A stretch of DNA of 64,000 nucleotides from Carboxylicivirga litoralis (GCF_025499605.1 NZ_JAFMVC010000002.1:124001-188000); one strand, 5' to 3'. Numbered from the stretch's first letter, positions 51,347 to 60,699 are shown. The notes: a model not told the origin generated them from the sequence alone. Translations and numbers: made by a program.

Positions 51347-52720
51347 ATGAAAAAAGTAGTTGCCAAATTCGGAGGCTCTAACCTAAAAAGGAAAGAAGAT
51401 ATTCAAAAGCTGGTTCGCGTTATTAAAACCTATAACCGCCCAATGGTTATTGTTGTTTCAGCTTTTTATGGAATCACCAATCACCTGATTCAGTCGATGG
51501 AAGATGTTAAACAAGATCATTCAAATATCGAAAAGCTGGTTGAGTTTTTACGACAACTTAAAAAAGAAGCGATTCTTGAGAATTTTGACGACAAAGAGTG
51601 GCAGGATAAAACTTTAAATGCGGTTCAGTCGCGTATTAAAGAGTTGAGTCGTTATTTGACAGGGATTCATTATATAGGTGATGTGCCCGAATTTGTGGAA
51701 GATGTGATTTTGAGCTATGGTGAACGTTTAAGTTCATTGGTCCTAACATCTATACTTCAGAGCAATGGCATTGATGCTGAAGAGGCTTTGCCAGAAAGTA
51801 TGCCATTGGTTACCGATGGTGAATTTGGGAATGCCACGGTTGATTTTGATGTGTCAACTGAAAATGTGCAAAAACGCCTGTCGGCAAACAAAGTATATGT
51901 GGTTCCTGGTTTTTATGGTGTTTCGGAGCAGGGAAAAGTCACCCTTTTAGGACGCGGTGGAAGCGACTATTCGGCAGCAGCATTGGCACGCTGTCTTGAT
52001 GCAGAGTCGTTGGATGTGTGGAAAGATGTAGACGGGTTTATGAGTGCCGATCCAAAATTAGTTAAAGTACCTCAGCGTATAACCCATCTGTCATATACCG
52101 AAGCGGCTGAATTATCTTATTTTGGAGCCAGTATTTTACACCCGAGAACAGTAGAGCCATTAAAAGAAGTTGGAATACCTATTCATATCGGAAATATTGA
52201 TGCTTTTGATGGTAGTGTAGCACCACGAACCATTATTCATGGTGAGGAAACTGTAAGTGAGTGCATTGTTAAAAGTGTGACTTACAGTGATGATTTCTGT
52301 ATTTTAAAGCTGAAAGGAGCTGGTGTTGGACTTAAAAAAGGAGTGCTGGCCAAAGTAACAGTGGCACTTGATAAAGCTGGTATAAATATTAAATCAGTTA
52401 TCACTTCACAAATAGCCATTAACCTGCTATTATCGGCCAGGGATATCAAGCGGGCCTATAGTATTGTTGAAAGTCTCGATTTATCAACCGTGACAGAGTT
52501 AATTGCATCGGAGCAGATATCTACGATTGCAGTGGTTGGTGAAGGTTTGCTGGATCGTCCGGGTGTGGCAGGGCGCTTATTTATGGCGTTGGCTAAAAAA
52601 CAAATAAATGTTCAAATGATTGTTTCGGGTGCATCGGTCGTTGCCAGTTATTTTATGGTGGCACGCGATGATAGAGATATGGCTATTGAAGCCATTCACG
52701 AAGAATTTTTTAGTTGCTAA
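51347..52720 (+). CDS. Aspartate kinase
   Basis: It phosphorylates aspartate, the first step towards lysine, threonine and methionine. The 457-residue monofunctional enzyme has the N-terminal KFGGSNL (8-14, catalytic lysine in VAKFGGS), VVSAFYGITN, GYGERLSS and GRGGSDYSAAALAR, then two ACT domains (about 300-457) that normally bind inhibiting amino acids. It is not fused to homoserine dehydrogenase. Its transcript begins with a SAM-I riboswitch, so it is probably the SAM/methionine-responsive isozyme. Confidence 0.95.
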   Translation: MKKVVAKFGGSNLKRKEDIQKLVRVIKTYNRPMVIVVSAFYGITNHLIQSMEDVKQDHSNIEKLVEFLRQLKKEAILENFDDKEWQDKTLNAVQSRIKELSRYLTGIHYIGDVPEFVEDVILSYGERLSSLVLTSILQSNGIDAEEALPESMPLVTDGEFGNATVDFDVSTENVQKRLSANKVYVVPGFYGVSEQGKVTLLGRGGSDYSAAALARCLDAESLDVWKDVDGFMSADPKLVKVPQRITHLSYTEAAELSYFGASILHPRTVEPLKEVGIPIHIGNIDAFDGSVAPRTIIHGEETVSECIVKSVTYSDDFCILKLKGAGVGLKKGVLAKVTVALDKAGINIKSVITSQIAINLLLSARDIKRAYSIVESLDLSTVTELIASEQISTIAVVGEGLLDRPGVAGRLFMALAKKQINVQMIVSGASVVASYFMVARDDRDMAIEAIHEEFFSC

Positions 52721-52755
52721 AAAAAGATGGCCTGTACACCGTTCGTACAGGCCAT
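52719..52755 (-). terminator. Terminator of the amt transcript
   Basis: ATGGCCTGTAC (52727-52737) and GTACAGGCCAT (52745-52755) form a perfect 11-bp stem with a 7-nt loop. On the minus strand seven T follow, ending the amt transcript 90 nt after its stop. On the plus strand only TGCTTTC follows, so aspartate kinase termination there is weaker. Confidence 0.9.
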
Positions 52756-52846
52756 TGCTTTCAATATAAAATAAAACAACGCAACATTTTCTTGTTGATT
52801 GTATCAGTCGGTGGAATGGTCCATCACCTTGTGATACTGTTTTTTA

Positions 52847-54037
52847 TTAATAGTTATAAGAACTTTGTCCATGCTCATGGATATCCAATCCTTCGCGCTC
52901 TTCTTGTTCCGAAACACGTAAGCCCATCGTAGCTTTCAATACGTTGAATAGGAGTAAGCCTAATCCAAATGCCCAGGCACCAATTGCAATAACTCCCAGT
53001 GCTTGTGTTCCCAGCAATGAAAAGCCACCGCCGTAAAACACACCGCCTTCAGTAGCAAAGAACCCAACCAATAAGGTACCGACAGCTCCACAAACACCGT
53101 GAACTGAGATGGCACCAACCGGGTCATCTACTTTTAATTTTTGGTCGATAAATTCAATGGAGAATACGACAACCAAACCAGCAATGGCTCCAATGGCAAC
53201 TGCTCCGGCAGGAGATACAATATCACAACCTGCAGTAATTCCTACTAATCCAGCTAAAGCGCCGTTTAAGGTCATAGATAAATCAGGTTTTCCGTAACGG
53301 AACCAGGTAACAAACATGGTAACCATTGCTCCGGCAGCAGCTGCCAGGTTGGTGGTGATAACGATTAATGCAACCGCGTAGGCATTGTCTCCACTTATTG
53401 CCAACTGAGACCCTGGGTTAAAGCCGAACCAGCCTAGCCATAAGATAAATACACCCAAAGCACCTAATACCATATTATGCCCAGGGATGGCATTGGTTGT
53501 TCCGTTGTATTTGCCAATACGTGGCCCAATGGTCCAGGCGCCTGCTAAGGCAGCCCATCCGCCAACTGAGTGTACAACTGTTGAGCCGGCAAAATCGTGG
53601 AAGCCTAACTCGCTTAACCAGCCACCGCCCCATACCCAGTGGCCTGAGATTGGATAAATTACCACAGTGATTATTAGCGAGAATAAAAGATAGGTGCTGA
53701 ATTTTGTACGTTCAGCCATAGCTCCTGATACTATTGTTGCTGCTGTTGCGGCAAATACAGTTTGGAAAAATAAATTGTGTAAATCAGTACCGTCGCTGTA
53801 AAAGAAGTCGAAAGCACCAAAGAAAGCGCCATCACCACCATACATTATACTGTATCCAATAATCCAGAACATTAAAGAACCAACAGAAAAGTCCATGAAG
53901 TTCTTCATAATAATGTTACCAACGTTTTTCGCTCTGGTAAAACCAGCTTCTACCATCGCAAAACCAGCTTGCATAAAAAAGACTAAAATTCCGGCCAGTA
54001 AGACCCATAATATATCTAAAGCACTATTTGCGTCCAT
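52847..54037 (-). CDS. amt: Ammonium transporter Amt
   Basis: Inner-membrane channel for ammonium. The 396 residues hold about 11 membrane segments and both twin-histidine blocks: FHDFAGSTVVHSVGG and ISVHGVCGAVGTL. The Phe-gate region and AERTKFSTYLLFS are also as in the Amt family. It is 35 bp after the PII gene; PII binds and blocks Amt when nitrogen is plentiful, so the pair is functional. Confidence 0.96.
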   Translation of the reverse strand: MDANSALDILWVLLAGILVFFMQAGFAMVEAGFTRAKNVGNIIMKNFMDFSVGSLMFWIIGYSIMYGGDGAFFGAFDFFYSDGTDLHNLFFQTVFAATAATIVSGAMAERTKFSTYLLFSLIITVVIYPISGHWVWGGGWLSELGFHDFAGSTVVHSVGGWAALAGAWTIGPRIGKYNGTTNAIPGHNMVLGALGVFILWLGWFGFNPGSQLAISGDNAYAVALIVITTNLAAAAGAMVTMFVTWFRYGKPDLSMTLNGALAGLVGITAGCDIVSPAGAVAIGAIAGLVVVFSIEFIDQKLKVDDPVGAISVHGVCGAVGTLLVGFFATEGGVFYGGGFSLLGTQALGVIAIGAWAFGLGLLLFNVLKATMGLRVSEQEEREGLDIHEHGQSSYNY

Positions 54038-54072
54038 AATTCTAAATTTTGTAAGGTTTTGATTTAGTTCAA

Positions 54073-54417
54073 TTATTTCTCATAAAGGGTTTCTGGTCCC
54101 GATTCACCTGTGCGGATGCGATAAGTATCAACTACATCAGATACAAAGATTCGTCCATCGCCTATTTCACCTGTTTTGGCAGCATTAATGATGGCTTCAA
54201 CTGTTTTGTCCATGTTTTCATCGCGAACAATGATGGACAGAATTCTTCTTTCAATAATGCTTGTGTCGTAAAGCGTTCCTCTGTATAAGTGACCTTCGCG
54301 GGCAACGCCTGTTCCTCTTACATCCCAGTATGAGAAAAATGTAATGTCTTGCTCTTCTAATGCTTTTTTTACAGCTTCAAATCGAGATAATCGAATAATG
54401 GCTTCAATTTTCTTCAT
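54073..54417 (-). CDS. glnK: Nitrogen regulatory protein PII, Bacteroidota type
   Basis: 114 residues with the PII fold. KKIEAIIRLSRFEAVKKALEE opens it and AAKTGEIGDGRIFV (about 82-95) is the ATP-binding PROSITE pattern. The T-loop (AREGHLYRGTLYDTSIIERR) differs from the classical GAEYxVDFLPK form; Tyr50 is in the position of the uridylylated Tyr51, but the surrounding residues are not conserved, so uridylylation is doubtful. Its stop is 35 bp before amt. PII senses 2-oxoglutarate and ATP/ADP and gates Amt. Confidence 0.93.
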   Translation of the reverse strand: MKKIEAIIRLSRFEAVKKALEEQDITFFSYWDVRGTGVAREGHLYRGTLYDTSIIERRILSIIVRDENMDKTVEAIINAAKTGEIGDGRIFVSDVVDTYRIRTGESGPETLYEK

Positions 54418-54515
54418 TTTGTTTGTTGTTAGTCGTTAATATTTTCTTTGAAAAGACTTCGAACAACCGAATTGTACAGGTTATTTGTTAAGCCTTGTTA
54501 GTTCATTGCAAAAGA

Positions 54516-54594
54516 AAAATAAGAGCAACCTTGATGGCGATAAAGGTTTAAGTCAATTAGGACAATAATTGAAAAGTGTGGCTGCTCTTATTTT
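54516..54594 (-). promoter_or_regulatory. Long hairpin between porin and glnK
   Basis: AAAATAAGAGCAACC (54516-54530) and GGCTGCTCTTATTTT (54580-54594) pair at 14 of 15 positions across 49 nt. The loop contains a second hairpin (TCAATTA/TAATTGA). On the minus strand the right arm comes first and TTTTTCTTTT follows the left arm, as in a terminator with a long, internally paired loop. It is 27 nt after the porin stop and probably ends the porin transcript. Confidence 0.6.
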
Positions 54595-54620
54595 CTATCA
54601 TAGATTGGTTTGAGTTGTTG

Positions 54621-55313
54621 TTAAAATGAAATCCCCACTACAATGTCGTATAGCTCGCTGTTTGGATTGACGAATACCATACCGAACATTGGTATCGAGA
54701 AGGATTCAGTTATTTTAATTTCTTTTTCGGTGCTGATACCAACATTGACTACCTGGAAGTCACCTTTGTCGCCGCTTACAACGTGCCATCCGTCGCCACC
54801 TCCAACAAAGAAGTTGAAATCCTTAAAGGCATAACCTGCCTCAAAGTATAACACACCGTTTTCTTCGCCGGCCCCGGCTCTGGAATCATTTAAAGCGACA
54901 TTACCAGCCAAACTGAAATTTCCAATTTCGTAACCAAGGTTTAGTTCAATGGCGTGGCTCGAAACTTCATCGTCCAATTCAAACCAACTGCTTCCGGGAT
55001 AGTAATAATCAGTTACACCAAGGCTTAAGCCAAAATCGAAAGAATAGGAGGCATAGATGTCAGCTTCCTGAAAAGCGTCAGCTCCAGCCGACGAACTTGA
55101 AAAGGCATAGCTTCCCCAAGCGCCAATGGCAAATCCTCCTTTGGAGTATTCAATGGTTGGTTGGAAAGCTGGTGAGTTACCATAGTCAACACCCCTGAAG
55201 ACATAACGTGAAACAATATCGGCTGAAACACCAAAGCCTCCTTTGTTTTCGTCTTGCGCTTTTGTGGTTGTTAGAGCAAGACCTAGTCCCAAAATCAAAA
55301 AAATCTTTTTCAT
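54621..55313 (-). CDS. TorF/Gcw_chp-like outer membrane porin
   Basis: 230 residues with a signal peptide (MKKIFLILGLGLALTTTKAQ, cleaved near 20). The mature start FGVSADIVSRYVFRGVDYGNSP has the SRYVFRG pattern of the Gcw_chp/TorF-like porin family, followed by alternating beta strands and a C-terminal phenylalanine (GISF). It lies upstream of glnK-amt; such porins are often found with ammonium-uptake genes, so it may admit nitrogen compounds across the outer membrane. Its promoter region holds two ACCCC-N10-GGGGT sites. Confidence 0.8.
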   Translation of the reverse strand: MKKIFLILGLGLALTTTKAQDENKGGFGVSADIVSRYVFRGVDYGNSPAFQPTIEYSKGGFAIGAWGSYAFSSSSAGADAFQEADIYASYSFDFGLSLGVTDYYYPGSSWFELDDEVSSHAIELNLGYEIGNFSLAGNVALNDSRAGAGEENGVLYFEAGYAFKDFNFFVGGGDGWHVVSGDKGDFQVVNVGISTEKEIKITESFSIPMFGMVFVNPNSELYDIVVGISF

Positions 55314-55426
55314 CGAATAACGGTTAATAGTTAATATTTGCTTTTACTATCTCGTTGATTGGGGGTGTCGGCCTAAAAAAATGCTTTTTCTCAAATGGTA
55401 CCCTCTGTTTTTATAGGTTGACAATG

Positions 55427-55434
55427 CAAACATA
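55427..55434 (-). promoter_or_regulatory. Porin -7 element
   Basis: CAAACATA on the plus strand reads TATGTTTG on the minus strand, an exact TAnnTTTG, 113 nt before the porin start. No TTG is seen 18-22 nt upstream; the first ACCCC-N10-GGGGT site lies there instead, which suggests an activator-dependent promoter. Confidence 0.5.
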
Positions 55435-55450
55435 TAAAAATAATTTATTC

Positions 55451-55523
55451 ACCCCCTAATAAAATGGGGTTAAAAATTAAAATAATAGCAAAAACAATAA
55501 AATACCCCTCAATTGAAAGGGGT
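55451..55523. promoter_or_regulatory. Paired ACCCC-N10-GGGGT sites
   Basis: Site 1 is ACCCC (55451-55455) N10 GGGGT (55466-55470); site 2 is ACCCC (55504-55508) N10 GGGGT (55519-55523), with a 6-bp version ACCCCT/AGGGGT. Arms, spacing and orientation are the same. They lie between the divergent porin and gltB promoters and look like binding sites of one regulator of nitrogen assimilation. Confidence 0.55.
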
Positions 55524-55760
55524 GGGGTGGTAAAAAATAGCTAATTGAAAGTTTTGACCCTCGCTTTTGTATAGCTAGGCGTAATAAAATGTGATCATTA
55601 TTTATGGTTATTCTATATAATAAAATAGAAGAGTAATCTATTCAAGTGCTAAAAGTCAAATAATCAATAAAGTGTGAATGAATAATTGAGTTTGTTAAAA
55701 AACGAACACTTCAAAAACCTGTCAAAAATCATAAAAAAGACCAGCTTTTCTCATGATAAA

Positions 55761-55791
55761 TTGGTAGATACGAACTAAAATTCTATTTTTG
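55761..55791 (+). promoter_or_regulatory. gltB promoter
   Basis: TTG (55761-55763) and TATTTTTG (55784-55791), spaced 20 nt, match the consensus. The predicted leader is about 120 nt. Confidence 0.7.
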
Positions 55792-55920
55792 CTTTCGAAT
55801 TATAATATATAAGTAATATAAACTTTCTAAATGAAAGATATTGTAATTCATCCAATCCAATGGCGAGAATGAGAACCTTACGAGGGGGTAACAGTAGATT
55901 TTTCTCTTAAAACAAACAGT

Positions 55921-58900
55921 ATGACAAAACGATTTCCAAATCCTCAGGGGTTGTATGATCCCGCAAATGAACGTGATAATTGTGGGATTGGGTTTGTTGC
56001 CAATATTAAAGGTACACAATCCAACGAAATAGTGGTGAGAGGCTTGGAGGTGCTTACAAATATGACACACCGTGGAGCTGAGAGTTCTGATAACAAATCG
56101 GGTGATGGTGCAGGTATACTTATGCAAGTACCTCATGAGTATTTTTCGACGTTTGGATTTAATTTGCCAACTGCAGGAAAGTATGGAACAGGATTGGTGT
56201 TTTTGCCTCAGGATGAGAAAGAAGCAGCTTATTGTCAGCAAGTGCTTGATAGGTATTTTGTGGCCGAAGGACTTGAATTAATTGGTTATCGTGATGTGCC
56301 TGTTGATAGCGATGTGATTGGTGAGATTGCCAAAGGTACTGAGCCAACAATTTATCAGGTATTTGTGAAAGGTAATTATGAGCAAGATGCCTTGGAACGC
56401 CGTTTATACCTGGCTCGCAAACAAGCTGAGAATACTATTAGGGGATCTGAATTAAAAGAGAAAGAAGCATTTTATTTGCCTAGTTTGTCTTCGAAGATAT
56501 TTATCTATAAAGGGATGTTGACACCTGAGCAATTAGGACTCTACTTTTTAGATTTGAAAGACAGAAGAGTAAAGAGTGCAATTTCTCTGGTTCACTCACG
56601 CTTTAGTACTAATACATTTCCAACCTGGGATTTGGCGCAACCATTCCGGATTATGGCCCACAATGGTGAAATTAACACCATTAAAGGGAACCGCCTTTGG
56701 ATGCAAGCGCGCGAAAGTTTGTTAGAGTCCGATTTGTTTGGCGATGACCTGAAGAAGTTGTTCCCGGTGATAACGCCTAACATGAGTGATTCGGCTTCTT
56801 TAGATAATGTGTTGGAGTTTCTGTTTCTCACAGGGCGTTCATTGCCGCATGCTTTAAGTATGCTGGTGCCGGAATCGTGGAACAGTAAAAATCCGATTCC
56901 TAAAAGTCTGAAAGCTTATTATGAATACCACTCCACTATTATGGAGCCCTGGGATGGACCCGCTTCTATCGTATTCTCCGATGGCCGTTATGTGGGTGGT
57001 ACTTTGGATAGAAATGGTTTACGTCCATCGCGTTATGTGATAACCAAAGATGACATGATTGTGATGGGCTCTGAAGTAGGTGTTCAAACTTTTGCTGCCG
57101 ACGAAATAAAAGAAAAAGGCCGTTTGAAACCGGGTAAATTACTTTTGGTAGATACACAATTGGGAGTTATCATCCCCGATGAAGAGATAAAGTCACAGTT
57201 GTCAAAGCGTCGTCCTTATGCTAATTGGTTAAAGGAGAACCGAATTCGCATGCGCGAAATTGACGTGCAACAGCGTGTGCCTTCAGGTTTAGGTGATAAA
57301 TACGATTCGTATTTAAAAGCATTTGGTTATAATCGCGAGGATTTTGAGCAAATTATTGCCCCGATGGCCAAAACTGCGGGAGAGCCAATTGGTTCGATGG
57401 GTAACGACACGCCTATAGCCGTATTGTCCGAGAAACCGCAACGATTCTTCTCCTACTTCCGACAATTGTTTGCCCAGGTAACTAATCCTCCTATCGATCC
57501 TATTCGCGAAGGATTAGTGATGGCTTTGACCAACTATATTGGTTCAGTATCCAAGAATTTACTGCGCGAAGAACCATCGCAGTGTCGCTCAATTAAATTT
57601 GAGAGTCCGTTGATGACCAATACCGATTTGGGTAAGATTAAGGATTATATGCGCGAGGAGTTTACACACGTGAAGATTCCAATGACTTTTCCGGTTGATA
57701 AAGGAGGTAAAGGCTTAGAAGAAGCGCTTGAAACTATTTGTCAGTCAGCTGAAAAAGCGGTTGATGAAGGGATGAACTACATCATTTTAAGCGATCGTGA
57801 TATTGATGAGAAACACGCACCTGTTCCCTCGTTATTAGCTGTGGCAGCTACGCACCATCATTTAATTAAAGCCAAAAAGCGAATGCAGGTTGGTTTGGTG
57901 GTAGAAACCGGAGAGGCGCGCGAAGTGATGCATTTTGCGTTGTTGCTTGGGTTTGGAGCAAGTGTAATTAATCCATATGTATGTTTTGCTACCATCAATG
58001 AAATGGTGAAAGAAGGTAAAATAGACATGGATTACGCTGCGGCACGTGAAAACTATATCAAAGCCGTTGATAAAGGTTTATTGAAGGTGCTTTCTAAGAT
58101 GGGAATCAGTACTTTGCGTTCTTACCATGGAGCTCAGATTTTTGAAGCTATTGGTGTGTCGGAAGAAGTGATTAATAAATATTTTATTGGAACACCAACC
58201 AAGATTGGTGGTGTAGGGCTTGCAGAGATCGCAAAAGAAAGTATTCTGGATCATCAAAAAGCTTTTAAACCTGTTTTCCAAAGCAATCCTTTTGATACTA
58301 AAGGAAGTTATGCCTATCGTAAGTATGGTGAGAAACACGGATGGAACCCAGAAACAATTGGTTTGTTGCAATGGGCCACATCTGAAGGCGATTATAGCAA
58401 GTATAAAGAATATAGCCGTCAGGTTGATCAGGATAATCAAACACCATTGTTTATTCGCGGCCTGATGAAATTGAAAGAGAGACAATCAATTGATATCAGT
58501 GAGGTAGAGCCTGCTTCTGAAATTATGAAGCGTTTTGTGACTGGTGCCATGTCTTATGGTTCAATATCTAAAGAGGCACACGAGGCGATGGCTTTGGCGA
58601 TGAATGAAGTAGGTGGTCGAAGTAACACAGGTGAAGGTGGCGAGGATGCCAAGCGTTTCAAGAGTCCGGCACGAAGCTCTATTAAGCAAATTGCCAGTGG
58701 CCGATTTGGGGTCACTAACAATTACCTGACCAATGCTGATGAGTTGCAGATTAAAATTGCTCAGGGTGCTAAGCCGGGTGAAGGTGGTCAGTTGCCAGGT
58801 TTTAAAGTGGATAAGATTATTGCCAGTCTGCGTAATTCAACGCCTGGTATTACATTGATTTCACCACCGCCACACCACGATATTTATTCCATCGAGGATT

Positions 58901-60438
58901 TAGCACAGCTGATATATGATTTAAAGAGCACCAACCCATCGGCACGCGTGAGTGTGAAGCTGGTATCAGAAAATGGTGTGGGTACAGTAGCTGCCGGTGT
59001 GGCTAAGGCACATGCCGATTTAATTGTTATTAGTGGTACCGAAGGCGGAACAGGTGCCAGCCCAACAAGTTCCATCAAACATGCTGGTTTACCAGTTGAG
59101 ATTGGTTTGTCAGAGACGCAGCAGACATTGGTGATGAACAATCTGCGTGGTCGTGTGAAGTTACAAACCGATGGCCAGTTAAAGACTGGTTTAGATGTGA
59201 TTAAGATGGCCTTATTGGGTGCTGAAGAATATGGATTTGCAACATCGGCCCTGGTAACACTAGGTTGTGTGATGATGCGTAAATGTCACCTGAATACATG
59301 TCCGGCAGGTATCGCTACTCAGGATGAAGCCTTAAGAAAGCGATTCATAGGTAAATATAAATACGTAGTGAACTTCTTCAATTTTATTGCTGAAGAAGTG
59401 CGTGAGAACCTGGCTCAGCTTGGGTTTAAATCATTGGACGAGGTGATTGGCCGTACTGATCTAATGGAGCAGAATCCTGAAGTTGGTAACTGGAAGTCGC
59501 AGGGTGTTGATTTAAGTCGTTTGTTATATTTCCCGGAAGAAGGTAAGAAATATCCAATTCGAAATACAAGTGAACAAGACCATAAATTGGATGAGGTGCT
59601 GGATCGTCGCTTGATAAAGCAGTCGCAATCAGCATTGATTAACCAGCAGAAAGTATGGATGGCCAGCGATATTATTAATACCGATCGCACAGTTGGAGCC
59701 ATGTTATCGGGTGAGGTATCTAAAAAGTATGGAGAAGATGGCTTACCCAAAAATACCATTAACTGCACGTTCAATGGTTCGGCAGGACAGAGTTTCGGTG
59801 CCTTTTTAACCAAAGGAATTAGTTTTCGTCTCGAAGGTGACGCCAATGATTATTTAGGCAAAGGTCTGTCGGGAGGTAAGGTGATTGTTGTACCGCCACA
59901 GGGAACAACTTTCAAGCCTGAGGATAACATTATTATTGGTAATACCGTGCTATATGGAGCAACGAGTGGTAACTTGTATGTACGAGGTGTAGCCGGAGAG
60001 CGTTTTGCAGTTCGTAATTCAGGTGCTCATGCTGTTGTTGAAGGTGTAGGCGATCACTGCTGTGAATACATGACCGGAGGACGTGTTGTGGTTATCGGAC
60101 CAACGGGTAGGAACTTTGCTGCCGGTATGAGTGGAGGTATTGCCTATGTATTAGATGAAGAAGGTAATCTGGATTATTATTGCAACAAAGGCCTGGTTGA
60201 CTTAACACCGGTGGAAGATGCCGCTGATGTTCAGGAGTTGCAGTTTATGCTTAACAAACATCTGTTACATACTAATAGTACCAAAGCTCAGGAGGTGTTA
60301 GTCAATTGGACCACCTACCTGCCAAAGTTTGTAAAGGTTATTCCTTTTGAATATAAAAAGGTACTTCAGGAACAGAAGATTAAAGAGTTGGAGCGAAAAC
60401 TTAAGGAAACCGAGGATGCTCCTCACTTGAGAGAGTAG
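55921..60438 (+). CDS. gltB: Glutamate synthase (GOGAT) large subunit
   Basis: With GltD it converts glutamine and 2-oxoglutarate to two glutamates using NADPH. The 1505 residues contain, in order: a short propeptide and class-II amidotransferase domain starting at the catalytic Cys21 in ERDNCGIGFVA; the central domain (about 480-760); the FMN-binding synthase domain (VGGRSNTGEGGEDAKRF, GTEGGTGASPTSS) with the 3Fe-4S cysteines in CVMMRKCHLNTCPAGIATQ (about 1120-1138); and the GXGXG domain (GLSGGKVIV, TGGRVVVIGPTGRNFAAGMSGG). It carries a typical 20-residue propeptide. It is separated from gltD by 261 bp including a REP-like element. Confidence 0.97.
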   Translation: MTKRFPNPQGLYDPANERDNCGIGFVANIKGTQSNEIVVRGLEVLTNMTHRGAESSDNKSGDGAGILMQVPHEYFSTFGFNLPTAGKYGTGLVFLPQDEKEAAYCQQVLDRYFVAEGLELIGYRDVPVDSDVIGEIAKGTEPTIYQVFVKGNYEQDALERRLYLARKQAENTIRGSELKEKEAFYLPSLSSKIFIYKGMLTPEQLGLYFLDLKDRRVKSAISLVHSRFSTNTFPTWDLAQPFRIMAHNGEINTIKGNRLWMQARESLLESDLFGDDLKKLFPVITPNMSDSASLDNVLEFLFLTGRSLPHALSMLVPESWNSKNPIPKSLKAYYEYHSTIMEPWDGPASIVFSDGRYVGGTLDRNGLRPSRYVITKDDMIVMGSEVGVQTFAADEIKEKGRLKPGKLLLVDTQLGVIIPDEEIKSQLSKRRPYANWLKENRIRMREIDVQQRVPSGLGDKYDSYLKAFGYNREDFEQIIAPMAKTAGEPIGSMGNDTPIAVLSEKPQRFFSYFRQLFAQVTNPPIDPIREGLVMALTNYIGSVSKNLLREEPSQCRSIKFESPLMTNTDLGKIKDYMREEFTHVKIPMTFPVDKGGKGLEEALETICQSAEKAVDEGMNYIILSDRDIDEKHAPVPSLLAVAATHHHLIKAKKRMQVGLVVETGEAREVMHFALLLGFGASVINPYVCFATINEMVKEGKIDMDYAAARENYIKAVDKGLLKVLSKMGISTLRSYHGAQIFEAIGVSEEVINKYFIGTPTKIGGVGLAEIAKESILDHQKAFKPVFQSNPFDTKGSYAYRKYGEKHGWNPETIGLLQWATSEGDYSKYKEYSRQVDQDNQTPLFIRGLMKLKERQSIDISEVEPASEIMKRFVTGAMSYGSISKEAHEAMALAMNEVGGRSNTGEGGEDAKRFKSPARSSIKQIASGRFGVTNNYLTNADELQIKIAQGAKPGEGGQLPGFKVDKIIASLRNSTPGITLISPPPHHDIYSIEDLAQLIYDLKSTNPSARVSVKLVSENGVGTVAAGVAKAHADLIVISGTEGGTGASPTSSIKHAGLPVEIGLSETQQTLVMNNLRGRVKLQTDGQLKTGLDVIKMALLGAEEYGFATSALVTLGCVMMRKCHLNTCPAGIATQDEALRKRFIGKYKYVVNFFNFIAEEVRENLAQLGFKSLDEVIGRTDLMEQNPEVGNWKSQGVDLSRLLYFPEEGKKYPIRNTSEQDHKLDEVLDRRLIKQSQSALINQQKVWMASDIINTDRTVGAMLSGEVSKKYGEDGLPKNTINCTFNGSAGQSFGAFLTKGISFRLEGDANDYLGKGLSGGKVIVVPPQGTTFKPEDNIIIGNTVLYGATSGNLYVRGVAGERFAVRNSGAHAVVEGVGDHCCEYMTGGRVVVIGPTGRNFAAGMSGGIAYVLDEEGNLDYYCNKGLVDLTPVEDAADVQELQFMLNKHLLHTNSTKAQEVLVNWTTYLPKFVKVIPFEYKKVLQEQKIKELERKLKETEDAPHLRE

Positions 60439-60445
60439 GTTAAGT

Positions 60446-60545
60446 CTGAAACTTTCCCCCTTCGCCTAACGGCACTTCCCCCAGGGGAAGATTCTCCCCA
60501 CGATTGCTATCGTGGGAGATACCCGAAGGGAGTGGAGGATTAGAA
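60446..60545. repeat. REP-like compound palindrome
   Basis: It holds CTTCCCC-CA-GGGGAAG (60475-60490) and a second hairpin, TCTCCCCACGAT / ATCGTGGGAGA with loop TGCT, then CCCGAAGGGAGTGG. The same two-hairpin design recurs at 63640-63710 and, as a remnant, at 178-235. It lies in the gltB-gltD gap. Confidence 0.65.
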
Positions 60546-60629
60546 CCACGAGGGATAAATAAAATGACAAGCTGCAATTAGCTATTAGTCATAAGCCAAT
60601 AGCAACAGCTAATAAAAACATAAAAGAAT

Positions 60630-60679
60630 ATCGGGGGCATAGGAGAATGAGTGAAAAGGCTCAATGGAGCCGCCCCGAT
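60630..60679 (+). promoter_or_regulatory. Hairpin upstream of gltD
   Basis: ATCGGGG (60630-60636) and CCCCGAT (60673-60679) close a domain that contains the perfect hairpin GGCTC-AATG-GAGCC. TTCTTT follows. It lies 20 nt before the gltD start and may stabilise the transcript or attenuate gltD. Confidence 0.4.
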
Positions 60680-60699
60680 TTCTTTAAATATTGATGATT

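Larger units (their letters stand above)
55314..55760. other. Divergent porin/gltB upstream region
   Basis: About 450 bp with no gene. The minus strand has an exact -7 element TATGTTTG (55434-55427) for the porin. Two inverted repeats of form ACCCC-N10-GGGGT stand at 55451-55470 and 55504-55523, 53 bp centre to centre. The gltB promoter lies further right at 55761-55791. Confidence 0.6.

Noticed and set aside
52714-52932. 72-codon plus-strand frame after aspartate kinase
   Set aside because: It starts inside the kinase gene, crosses the terminator and runs into the antisense of amt.
55783-56241. 152-codon minus-strand frame over the gltB start
   Set aside because: It covers the gltB promoter and N-terminus in antisense, with an unlikely cysteine/isoleucine-rich composition.
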